Assembly: GCA_028565715.1 (NCBI GenBank)
Contig: JAOXYC010250455.1
Coordinates: 1 to 10,157 of the forward strand
Length of the DNA: 10,157 bases
DNA from: Phoronis pallida
Lineage: Eukaryota; Phoronida; Phoronidae
Direction: 5' to 3'
A program made the translations under genes and the position numbers. The number at the start of each line of letters is the position of its first letter. Within the stretch, counting starts at the first letter, position 1. Shown here one piece after another: positions 1-9,413 of the stretch. Under the pieces are notes generated by a model. The model worked only from the letters and a program-made list of their open reading frames with translations. It was not told where the DNA came from and ran no database searches.

Positions 1-377
1 TAAGCCGAGTTAAATACTTCATCCGATTCAGATTGAGATCGAATAACCTCACCTCATATTCAAACACTGCCAAATAAAGTATTTATACAAACTATTCGCC
101 AAACATGTTGCCTTTTTCTGATTTGTGACAAATTTTTTAAAAAATAACATGAATGAAACAATGCATTTACGAAACATGTATCACGTGATATGTATTTGAT
201 GATCGCGTGCACGTATTCAGACATGTGATATTGTTTGAGTTATTTCAACATAGGTTGTATAAATGTGGTTACGGTTCGTACTTAATGTAGCTTTAAGCTT
301 TCTGGCTAAACTTTTATTGTCCACTGATTTATTTTCTGATAATGAAGTATAATGATAACCTATCAATTATAATTCAG
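1..377 (+). other. PCCB: PCCB intron, 3' part
   Basis: This is AT-rich intron sequence ending in the cag acceptor before 378. I found no PCCB-like coding segment in any frame. It contains an E-box palindrome CACGTG at 182-187, which may be chance. Confidence 0.7.
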
Positions 378-2736
<2,359 letters not shown>

Positions 2737-2829
2737 AGGACAGTTGTTGTGTAGAAACTTTATGGTGATAGCTACAATACGTACATTTTGTATAATTTGT
2801 GGTTCAGTATACATTGCTTGACATTGTTT

Positions 2830-2835
2830 ATTAAA
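2830..2835 (+). terminator. Candidate PCCB poly(A) signal
   Basis: An ATTAAA hexamer lies 94 bases after the PCCB stop. A T/G-rich stretch (ttttgttcgttgtg, about 2847-2860) follows at the usual distance for a downstream element. Cleavage near 2845-2855 is inferred. AATAAA hexamers at 3717 and 3821 could serve longer 3' UTRs. Confidence 0.5.
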
Positions 2836-2841
2836 GATAAA

Positions 2842-4130
2842 GCAAAGTTTTGTTCGTTGTGCATTTAAAAAATAGTGTTTCATTGCATACAGGGCAAATT
2901 AGAAATGCCATCTATCTCTAAATGCCAAAAGTATATTCAGATTTGAACATGTGTTTCTGGTTGTTAAGAAGATTGTTAGATTTCCTCATGTTTGTAAGTC
3001 TTGAATGTATTTTGTGACCAAATTTGTTGAAAGTTTTCTTATACTAAAGAGTCTCAAAATAGAATACAAGTTGATGAATGGTTTTACCCGACTGAAAGCG
3101 ATAAATCTTGAGGACAGTAACATTTACATCTGGACTGCGAATCAAACCCAGACCTCCCTGATTGTCCGTGATCAGATACTCTTCCAACTGAGCTATCTAG
3201 CCCCTACTAGTCTCATAATACTACATTCTATCTATAAAATATAAAATGTCATTTACATGTGAGACAGCAGCAGATTTTCTTATAAACAATACATGCTGAA
3301 CACTGCAGACCAGTCTGCATTTGTTAGCACAATGACTGCATTAGGTATTTAATGTTCATCTTAGTTTGTGATATTTCTTGTTTATATGCAAGAAATTGAC
3401 CCAAGGTGGAACTGAATGATATAGCAATAATTTTATTTTAACCATCAGCTTTTAGATGCAGTATAGGACTGGTGTAACTCATTCAGAATTAAAACCAAAA
3501 TAATGTAGTAACTCTGCAAGTTTTATGGGTTGTTTGAGATTATCAAATATTAGTGTGTATGTACCTTTCTGGGTACATGGTATAAACGGCTTATAATACT
3601 TTGCAAGACGAGTGGTAGGCTACTTTGGGCCCAACTCAACTGAATGAATAAGAAATAGATTCTGGTTGGCTTCAAAATTTTATTTTTGTGTACCAAACTT
3701 TTTGTTTTTATATGTTAATAAATGACAGTTAATTATTATTTTTTACTGTTTTATATTTTTTACTTTCTCTACTTGATCACAACACACATCTCCTCGAAAG
3801 TTTAATGATAAACGACTCATAATAAAGGTGCATAACCATTTCCATGACAATAAAAGTCATAAAAACAAATTGCAATTAAAATCTTTGTACGTATTGTAAT
3901 CTAGTTATAAATGTTCAGTTACGATGATTTTTTCTGTCTTTTCAAATTTATCAGTTATAAAAACCTTAGACATTTAGCAAATATTTGTCAAAAATTTCAA
4001 AGTGGCATTATATTAAAATGAAACTTGTGTTGCCCTAACCATAGTTATTTTAGGTCCAAAAAGGCATTGAGGAGGGCATTCAAATTAATTAGTGGAGCCA
4101 GTTCTAAGTAATATGCAAGTTTCATTACAA
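2842..4130. other. Intergenic region between convergent PCCB and COA5
   Basis: This AT-rich stretch has no exon that I can support on either strand. The only structured piece recognised is the tRNA-like SINE head at 3132-3204. The open frame at 3005-3244 overlaps that repeat and resembles no known protein. Parts could belong to long 3' UTRs of either gene. Confidence 0.6.
3132..3204 (-). repeat. tRNA-derived SINE head (degenerate tRNA-like sequence)
   Basis: On the minus strand, 73 bases beginning GGGGCTAGATAGCTCAGTTG look like a tRNA. There is an A box with D-arm (TAGCTCAGTTGGAAGAGTA), a five- to six-pair anticodon-like stem (CTGAT/ATCAG) with an 8-base loop, and a T-arm/B box CTGGGTTTGATTCGCAG. 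The 3' acceptor strand does not pair with GGGGCTA and the anticodon loop is too long, so this is not a working tRNA gene. The layout fits the pol III promoter head of a SINE whose body would extend toward lower coordinates; I cannot place its 3' end or name the family. Confidence 0.7.
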
Positions 4131-4136
4131 TTTATT
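4131..4136 (-). terminator. Candidate COA5 poly(A) signal
   Basis: On the minus strand an AATAAA hexamer lies about 205 bases after the COA5 stop. It is the nearest canonical signal I found, and the 3' UTR length it implies is ordinary. Use of this site is inferred. Confidence 0.45.
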
Positions 4137-4340
4137 TTTATGACTTAAAGTCACGAATAAGGCTTATGCATCTTTAACAATTTGTGAAACATTTATGTAT
4201 ACGTCTTATCAACTTGCTATCATTTCTATTTTGTTTAATCTGACGTATATTCTTTGTCCCCAACAAAAACGTTGAAGCATCAAACGTTCTTTCCGATCAA
4301 TTATATAACAGATTCCACAAATCCTTGAAATCTTTTCATC

Positions 4341-4382
4341 TCAGTAGTCTTTTCTTCCTCTAAATCGGGTTCTCATGTCAAG
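4341..4382 (-). CDS. COA5: COA5 coding exon 3 (last)
   Basis: This exon has 13 codons plus TGA after a ttcttttgcag acceptor and encodes LDMRTRFRGRKDY. The ending is almost the same as human COA5 (LDNRARFRGRKGY), which identifies this very short exon. Confidence 0.95.
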   Translation of the reverse strand, partial: LDMRTRFRGRKDY

Positions 4383-6312
4383 CTGCAAAAGAATAAGGCA
4401 ATGAAAGACAATAATTGACTTTATTTCATTTATAAAAAGAAAATTTTTAAATGGAATATAATGTAAAATAATGATAATGAAAATTGAAGAACTACTGGCT
4501 CTCGACCCTGTTGGGTGGCATCGAACTGCGACATGATAAATGAGCAGGTGGTGGGGACACAATAATTTATGTTCAGATGCAGAGACAATATTGTGACCAC
4601 TCCCACCAAGACAATGAGGAAACGGGAAGAAATCATTGGGTCACCTGCACGTGTAATCATGTGGCAGTCGGTTGCACACAACGGGATTGAGACCCAGTGA
4701 GAACAAGATACTAGATAACTTTGTTCATTCTTTTACTGGTCTGGTTTTGATACCAACAGTCACTTGCTATTGGGGCTCATTAACCATTATCCATTGTTTG
4801 TGCTGTTTACTTAACTGCACATTACTCATTACGATGTTTCATTCAGCACCCACACAAAGACCGAGTTAACACAATTAACTAGGAGCTCGCACGGGTCATT
4901 GATCAGATAGCATCTCGTCGAAACCCTACCCCGATAGGCGAGATTCAAATACCAGACCCTGTACGACATGTAAAGAATGACCATCACTTGACAGCACTCA
5001 ATCACTATACACAATGAGGTTTAGCATTTAATATCAATACATTTGTCACACCCAGGTTTTGACTTGATAAGACATCTGTAATTGTGTGTCGATTTGTACT
5101 GGAATTGGTGCACAGAGAACAGTTTTTAAAAAAACATTGAGAAAAAGCAATCTGTAACTTAATCCAATAATTTTAAGCAAATTGATTCATGAACTTACAA
5201 GTGACCGTTTACATTCAAAAAAGGCAGTCCTCAGTTTGTAACACTGGGTCGGCAATGGTACTTGAGACCCTTCTTTAATGTGTAAACACTCTCTTGGCGT
5301 CAAGCGGTGCTGAAATGAAATATTAACATTTTAACAGTATGAATTGATTATTGTAAAAAAAATCATTTTGGGTAATCATAAATTAAACGCATACATCGCT
5401 GCTTAGGAATGTAGAATAAAAAATAATTGAAATGCGTTGTTTTCATCCGTTTCTTTTAAACAATTAAATTTGATCATTTATCGTTGCCAATTTGTGTAAC
5501 TACCTTAATTCTTTTTTTTAAACATTTATTGCAAAAAAAAGAAACGTTAAATTACAAACACGATACAAAATTCTTTATCGAAAACACAATGTTAAAATGT
5601 TAAAGTTGATCGCAATTATCTAGGTGATCCGTCAAGATATTTCAATCGAGCCACATTGGCCGCCTGTATAAAGATTTCTAGAAGAAGCAAAGGTATTTAT
5701 TTGTTCAGCTAAATGAAAGGAGGCAATTTGTATCAAACAAGCATTCAATGGTTGACAATTTTACATTCGTAAGTAGCGATGTAACATTTTAAATAAGTCT
5801 AGTAAGGCAAGGAAAGGGAAATAAAATATTCAAACCAACTAGGCCTATCCTACCGCATAGCCCCGCAATATGGGCGCATGGGCCTCAGATTGTGAAATAG
5901 TGTTTTTCTCATCGACAGTGATTGCTAATGAGTAGCATCAAAATAATAGCAGAATAAGTGTGGGAATCGGATGTTGACACTTGGTAAATGCCATTGGCAA
6001 CCTTGTTAAGTATGCTCTAAGGCTGGCACTTGATTGAAAGTGAAAAGGTCATGAAGGTCATTCTATAATCATGTAGGCCTACATCTAATATCTGCCGGGC
6101 CATTCACTGCGTCTGGAAATCTTGCGAAGTATTAGAGCCGCTATTAGCAGCTGGAAGAAAAGATTTTAAAAAGGTTTTTGTTTCACTATTTCACTCACAA
6201 TTCGACAGCAATCACTTTCCAACAGACATTCCTTGAGATCAATTGCCATTCCTTCGCAAGGTTTCAGTTTTTTAACATCTTCAACGGTCTGGTCGGGAAG
6301 AAACTTAGGCAT
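4341..6312 (-). CDS. COA5: Cytochrome c oxidase assembly factor 5 (PET191 family), complete
   Basis: Three minus-strand exons (6312-6199, 5309-5199, 4382-4341) join in phase 0 to encode 88 residues. The protein starts MPKFLPDQTV, followed by CEGMAIDLKEC (residues 19-29, a CX9C pair), LLESDCC, TPRECL, CYKLRTAFFEC (61-71, the second CX9C pair), then KRSLLDMRTRFRGRKDY. This matches the COA5/PET191 family: a twin-CX9C protein, in this family linked to the mitochondrial intermembrane space and required for assembly of respiratory complex IV. Human COA5 has 74 residues; the extra length lies mainly between C46 and C61, where yeast Pet191 is similarly long. Introns are 889 and 816 nt with GTGAGT and GTAAGT donors. 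The gene is convergent with PCCB and divergent from UNC50. An additional Cys36 follows Cys35. I see no breaks. Confidence 0.95.
4383..5198 (-). other. COA5: COA5 intron 2
   Basis: This 816-nt phase-0 intron runs from a GTAAGT donor at 5198 to a tgcag acceptor at 4383. The part at 4490-5020 is less AT-rich than its surroundings and may be old repeat sequence. Open frames here (minus 4430-4681, plus 4672-4869) show no family similarity. A weak tRNA-like A/B-box pair may lie at 4880-4950. Confidence 0.7.
5199..5309 (-). CDS. COA5: COA5 coding exon 2
   Basis: This exon has 37 codons between an atttcag acceptor and a CTT|GTAAGT donor, both in phase 0. It encodes HRLTPRECLHIKEGSQVPLP and then TQCYKLRTAFFECKRSL, which includes the second CX9C pair and the FFECKRS signature. 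Confidence 0.95.
5392..5783 (+). mobile_element. TA-flanked MITE, family copy 1
   Basis: The left end TACATCGCTGCTTAGGAATG (5392 onward) is matched by the reverse complement of the right end, TACATCGCTACTTACGAATG (5783 backward). TA lies at both edges, as for Tc1/mariner-type targets. The element is about 392 bp with no transposase. Its interior aligns in the same orientation with 7807-8132: shared blocks include TTTTCATCCGTTTCTTTTA, GTTGCCAATT, ATTCTTTATC, AAAACACAA and GAAGCAAAGGTATTTATTTG. The two copies are well diverged, so the insertions are old. Confidence 0.82.
6071..6084. repeat. 14-bp perfect palindrome with TAGGCCTA core
   Basis: ATGTAGGCCTACAT reads the same on both strands. A second TAGGCCTA octamer lies at 5840-5847. 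Both are within COA5 intron 1. No function is assigned. Confidence 0.5.
6199..6312 (-). CDS. COA5: COA5 coding exon 1
   Basis: This exon has 38 codons. ATG at 6312-6310 begins MPKF, like the family start MPKYY. The exon carries the first CX9C helix and LLESDCCRI and ends ATT|GTGAGT. Joined to exon 2 it keeps the family spacing of eight residues between the Cys of ESDC and the PREC/PQEC stretch. Confidence 0.93.
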
Positions 6313-6446
6313 TTTATGATTTTGTTCGGATCAGAGTCAGTTGAGTCAACAAAACTTATCAATGCTATTTTTTCTGAGCAGATCTCTTTGACCAGAGGTT
6401 CACAAACCGGGTTGTTATTTAATTGCAAGTAAATAGATCTTCCAAG

Positions 6447-6461
6447 GGCGCAGACATCTTG
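6447..6461 (-). promoter_or_regulatory. YY1-like motif with a short upstream ORF before COA5
   Basis: The minus strand reads CAAGATGTCTGCGCC, close to the YY1 consensus CAARATGGCNGC often found just downstream of transcription starts of housekeeping genes. Its ATG would open a 12-codon upstream frame (MSAPLEDLFTCN, then TAA) ending before the COA5 start. Whether it is transcribed is unknown. Confidence 0.3.
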
Positions 6462-6620
6462 AAATTAGGAGTGACTGAAAGCCGCAATGAGACAATAAAT
6501 TAGAAAAAAACGCTTAAATTGTTTCACTTCTAACCAATAATGAGTTATAAAAATATGATGATTTATTTGAAGTAATGAAATGATTTTCATTGCATCGATT
6601 CAATGGTAAATATAAATGTT

Positions 6621-6736
6621 TAGCGCCACATCAATTCTAACTTGTTGCGCAGTCGTTAGTGCGCAAAAGCACGTAAATATCAAGGATGAGTTGGAAGGTT
6701 TGTAGGGGTTTGTAATCGCTAGCAAACAACGTCAAC
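6621..6736 (+). promoter_or_regulatory. CpG-rich patch and candidate non-coding first exon of UNC50
   Basis: The patch includes an inverted repeat TTGCGCA...TGCGCAA (about 6644-6665) and ends at AAC|GTAAGT (donor at 6737-6742), an excellent donor on the UNC50 strand. The UNC50 start codon is preceded by an acceptor (ttaattgcag, ending 7330), so a 5' UTR intron 6737-7330 would link the two. The transcription start cannot be placed from sequence alone. Confidence 0.4.
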
Positions 6737-7370
6737 GTAAGTAGTCTTGATCTGTTTATCAGTTTATTGTTCATATTTATTTGTCTATAATTGTATTCAA
6801 CCCAACTTGAACTACTCATAATTGAGTGGCTCACTGAGACACTGTCATCGTCAAATCCAAATCCCCGGTCCAAATCTGACACCAAATCGAAATTGTGAAC
6901 TGATTATTGCTCGAGTTGGAGTGACACCTAGCGCCTGCTACCTGGCTACAGCAGCTCAGTTGCTGCTAACCTTGGACTGTGTTTTTTTAAGCATAGTTTA
7001 TTTACTAAAAGGTTACCATGATCAAATATATTGATCCCTCTTATAAGTTTTAACTTCCTTAATCCTGAACATTGACAATTTGATACTCCACCTAAATATT
7101 AGTCAGTCAGAATCAGATCAACTCTCTGAGGTCAGTAGGTTGATGGTATCAACTACTAAATTATATGAATAACTGTAGCCCTACTTGACTAAACTGTAGA
7201 AATTTACTCCAAAGTGCGGCATTAACCAAGACTTGTGCTACTATGTTTGGCCATCCGATTGCAGAAGAGGAACACGACCATGGTCATTGATTATTGTTAA
7301 AACTAAACATTAAATCTTGTTTAATTGCAGAAAGGTTGAACACAATTCCAAGACAGCAAAAGCCTGGACA

Positions 7371-7600
7371 ATGCAGCACCATAACAGAGTTTCACCACTG
7401 ACGGTGACAACAGAGGGCAGTCTGCCCACAACATTCACTGGTTATACATCTCCACCTCTATCGCCAACAGGAAAGCCGTCGAGAAATAATGCAGCATCCA
7501 AACGATACAAATACCTACGAAGGATCTTTATGTTCCGACAAATGGACTTTGAATATGCATTCTGGCAAATGATCTACTTATTTGTTTCTCCTCAAAAAGT
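7371..7600 (+). CDS. UNC50: UNC50 coding exon 1
   Basis: This exon carries 76 codons plus two bases. The N-terminal 43 residues are rich in Ser, Thr and Pro, with no family match, as in other UNC50 proteins. Conservation begins at KRYKYLRR. The exon probably starts at 7331, giving 40 bases of 5' UTR, and ends AAAAAGT|GTAAGA. Confidence 0.92.
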
Positions 7601-9413
7601 GTAAGAGTTGAATTTTGCGAAGAAATGGTCCACATGTCTTGTATTATGTTACAGTTTATATAATACTGTGACTAACTAACACTAAGCATCGTTGAATCAG
7701 CTGGGGCAATCCAAGTATTATGATTGTTAAGTTATAGACCTCCCAAATGAGTTGGTTTTGATGAGTTTGTTTTGTAAAATGAAAATTCATTTTATTTTTA
7801 AACTCGTACATCGCTACTTACGATGTAGAATTATCAATTCTTGAAATACAACGTTTTCATCCGTTTCTTTTACACAATTTGAAATTTTTTGTTGCCAATT
7901 CTTTTACTATACATACATTCTTTATCAAAAACACAAAGTTAATACGTTACAGTTAATCTCAGTTATCTCGTCAACCCGACAAGATATATCGTCAAGTCTC
8001 ATTGCGATTTCCGGGAGAAGCAAAGGTATTTATTTGCTCAGCTGAATGTTAGGATGCAATTTGTTACAAAAAATCCAACGCAAGTGAACTCATTTAATAG
8101 TTGATAATTTCACATTCGTAAGGAGCAATGTATGGCTTTAAATCTTTTTTTTTTATTTCAGATATAGAAACTTTCAATATAGAAAACGTAAGTATTGACT
8201 TGGCATCATAAAGGATGACTTTTTAATAGCGAAACACAAGTTTTACATATTATTGGAAGTATTTCAAGTTGATCATAGATTCAATTTCCAAGAACATATT
8301 AGTATTAAGACATATCATGCTGGGTTCAAAGTCGAAAGAGGCCACTCAGTGTCTAAATGCTTTAAAACGGACGCCGGTAACAAAATGATCCTGCACTCTA
8401 TTTTTAGCTTATCTTTTTTAGAAACAAAAGACCAGTGGGCCAGAGATGATCCTGCTTTCTTGGTGCTTCTTAGTTTATGTTTGTGTGGTAAGAATTTTTT
8501 TTATGGTTTTTAAGTTTTTGAAAGGAAATGTACTCAGTTTCAAGAATTACAAAATAATTTTAAATGTGCGATTAACTCTGCAAGTGTTCATTTATATACA
8601 AACCTAGGTTTGACCATGGTAATTGTTTAAAAAAATATATATATAATCAAAAGTCTTCAAATGTTATCAATTGCATTTGGTTAATGAATTACATGTAGTT
8701 GTAAGTTTATATCGTACCATTTATCTTTCCAGGTTCAACAATTGTATTTTCTATTGTCCTTGGTTTATCATTCTGGGGTTTTGTCAAGACACTGTTATGG
8801 ATCGTCCTCGTTGATTGTATCGGTGTTGGTTTATTGGTAGCTTCAATCATGTGGTTTGTATTTACATTGTGGTACCGTAACTTTCAGTAAAATTGAATTG
8901 AAACTACCAAAAAATGAGTTTTCTAGTGATTTTGTTCATATTTGATAAAATAATTGTAAAATTATTTGAGTTGTGCTTAAATGCCGAATATAATTCTCCC
9001 AAAATGTCTTTGGAATATCAAGGTTAGCAAAGCTTGAATAAAAACAACAAATGTTTTAAAACATGTCACGTTTAAAAACGTTTGTTGTTTTTATTCAAGC
9101 TGTGCTTGAAATACTAAAATAAAATGATATTCAAATTTTAAATATTTTTCAATATTCTGTTTTAGAATTTTACTCGTAACTGTCAAATAAAATGTAGAAT
9201 ATTTTTAATAATATTATTTTATAATCAACACACAAGTTTTTTCTAAATCTTAAGTTCTTTTATCTTGTTACAGGATGATCAGCAATCGTTACCTGTGTGT
9301 ACCTGGTAGCCGTGGATACGATGTGGAGTGGGGCTATGCATTTGATGTGCACCTGAATGCGTTCTTTCCTCTCTTAGTTATACTCCATGTAGTTCAGCTT
9401 ATATTTCTTCATT
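7371..9413 (+). CDS. UNC50: UNC50 homologue, 5' part (five first coding exons; 3' end outside window)
   Basis: Exons 7371-7600, 8162-8187, 8422-8487, 8733-8853 and 9274-9413 join in frame to give 194 residues of about 259 expected. Recognisable family stretches are KRYKYLRRIFMFRQMDFEYA, WQMIYLFVSPQKVYRNFQYR, KQTKDQWARDDPAFLVLLSL, LLWIVLVDCIGVGLL and GYDVEWGYAFDVHLNAFFPL. UNC50 (yeast Gmh1 family) is a multi-pass membrane protein of the Golgi/ER, linked to trafficking of some acetylcholine receptors. Hydrophobic segments are seen near residues 98-122, 127-147 and 176-193; the cytosolic N-terminus is variable. ATG 7371 is chosen because it is the first in the exon after the acceptor at 7330 and gives a normal N-terminal length. 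All phases agree and no damage is seen. The remaining ~65 residues lie beyond the window. Confidence 0.96.
7601..8161 (+). other. UNC50: UNC50 intron after coding exon 1
   Basis: This 561-nt phase-2 intron has a GTAAGA donor and a strong T-rich tract before the tttcag acceptor. More than half of it is the MITE at 7807-8132. Confidence 0.88.
7807..8132 (+). mobile_element. TA-flanked MITE, family copy 2
   Basis: This is a shorter (326 bp), diverged relative of the element at 5392-5783, in the same orientation. The left end is TACATCGCTACTTACGATGT; the right end, read on the minus strand, is TACATTGCTCCTTACGAATG. TA lies at both edges. It ends only 29 bases before the acceptor of the UNC50 microexon. 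No coding capacity. Confidence 0.82.
8162..8187 (+). CDS. UNC50: UNC50 coding exon 2 (26-nt microexon)
   Basis: This 26-nt exon lies between atttcag and GTAAGT. It completes V77, encodes YRNFQYRK, and gives the first base of Q86. The residues correspond to VYRNFHYRKQ in human UNC50, which establishes an exon too short to be seen as an open frame. Skipping it would shift the frame. Confidence 0.93.
8422..8487 (+). CDS. UNC50: UNC50 coding exon 3
   Basis: This 66-nt exon follows atctttttttag and ends TGTG|GTAAGA. It encodes TKDQWARDDPAFLVLLSLCL, the family hallmark QWARDDPAF and the start of the first membrane span. Confidence 0.95.
8599..8612. repeat. 14-bp perfect palindrome
   Basis: CAAACCTAGGTTTG, in the intron before UNC50 exon 4, is self-complementary, with CCATGG three bases further on. 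No function is assigned. Confidence 0.4.
8733..8853 (+). CDS. UNC50: UNC50 coding exon 4
   Basis: This 121-nt exon follows tttatctttccag. It encodes two hydrophobic stretches including LLWIVLVDCIGVGLLVASIM. It ends ATGTG|GTTTGT, a weak donor. It is the only nearby GT that keeps the frame into the next exon (W|MISNRYL, as WFISNKYL in human). Confidence 0.9.
9026..9106. repeat. 81-nt near-perfect hairpin in UNC50 intron
   Basis: AGCTTGAATAAAAACAACAA and the next A (9031-9051) pair without error with 9081-9101. The stem extends outward through AGCA/TGCT with one mismatch, and inward through GTTTT/AAAAC with one G-T pair, leaving a loop of about 10 bases near 9061-9070. It may be a small foldback transposon remnant or could form a pre-miRNA-like hairpin. 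I see no target-site duplication. Confidence 0.75.
9274..9413 (+). CDS. UNC50: UNC50 coding exon 5
   Basis: This 140-nt exon follows cttgttacag and ends CATT|GTAAGT. It encodes MISNRYLCVPGSRGYDVEWG and then YAFDVHLNAFFPLLVILHVV, ending in a membrane span. It stops one base into the next codon, so at least one more exon is needed beyond 10157. Confidence 0.95.

Larger units (their letters stand above)
5310..6198 (-). other. COA5: COA5 intron 1
   Basis: This 889-nt phase-0 intron runs from a GTGAGT donor at 6198 to an atttcag acceptor at 5310. It contains a TA-flanked MITE (5392-5783) and two TAGGCCTA octamers, one of them at the centre of a 14-bp palindrome (6071-6084). Confidence 0.85.
6313..7330. 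promoter_or_regulatory. Shared upstream region of divergent COA5 and UNC50 (putative bidirectional promoter)
   Basis: About 1 kb separates the COA5 start codon (minus) from the first identified UNC50 exon (plus), so both promoters must lie here unless further upstream exons exist. No protein-like exon was found: the overlapping open frames at 6637-6885 (minus) and 6822-7034 (plus) look like chance. The best promoter-like patch is 6621-6736, with seven CpGs in 116 bp in an otherwise CpG-poor area. I see no convincing TATA box. Confidence 0.55.

Noticed and set aside
3005-3244. Open frame of 79 codons after PCCB
   Set aside because: It runs through the tRNA-like SINE head and has no family similarity or codon pattern of a gene.
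4430-4681. Minus-strand 83-codon frame with hydrophobic stretches
   Set aside because: It lies in COA5 intron 2, overlaps another open frame, and resembles no known protein; the region is probably old repeat.
4880-4950. Possible second tRNA-like A/B-box pair (B-box-like GATTCAAATACC)
   Set aside because: The A box is poor and no cloverleaf forms. It could be an eroded SINE, but the evidence is too weak to call.
6641-6720. tRNA-like A box (GCGCAGTCGTTAGTGCGC) and weak B box
   Set aside because: Box spacing is too long and no tRNA arms pair. CpG-rich promoter sequence explains it better.
6637-7034. Overlapping open frames on both strands between COA5 and UNC50 as coding exons
   Set aside because: Neither shows similarity to a protein family. 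The region is better explained as promoter and 5' UTR intron.
8253-8513. 86-codon open frame around UNC50 exon 3
   Set aside because: Only 8422-8487 matches UNC50. The preceding part is intron read in an open frame.
8627-8644. Short A/TA run as a microsatellite
   Set aside because: Only a few TA repeats in an AT-rich intron; not distinct from background.
8873-8887. YRNFQ encoded just after UNC50 exon 4, echoing YRNFQ of the microexon
   Set aside because: The DNA shares only a short run (aactttca) and the stretch is intronic, so a duplicated exon is not supported.
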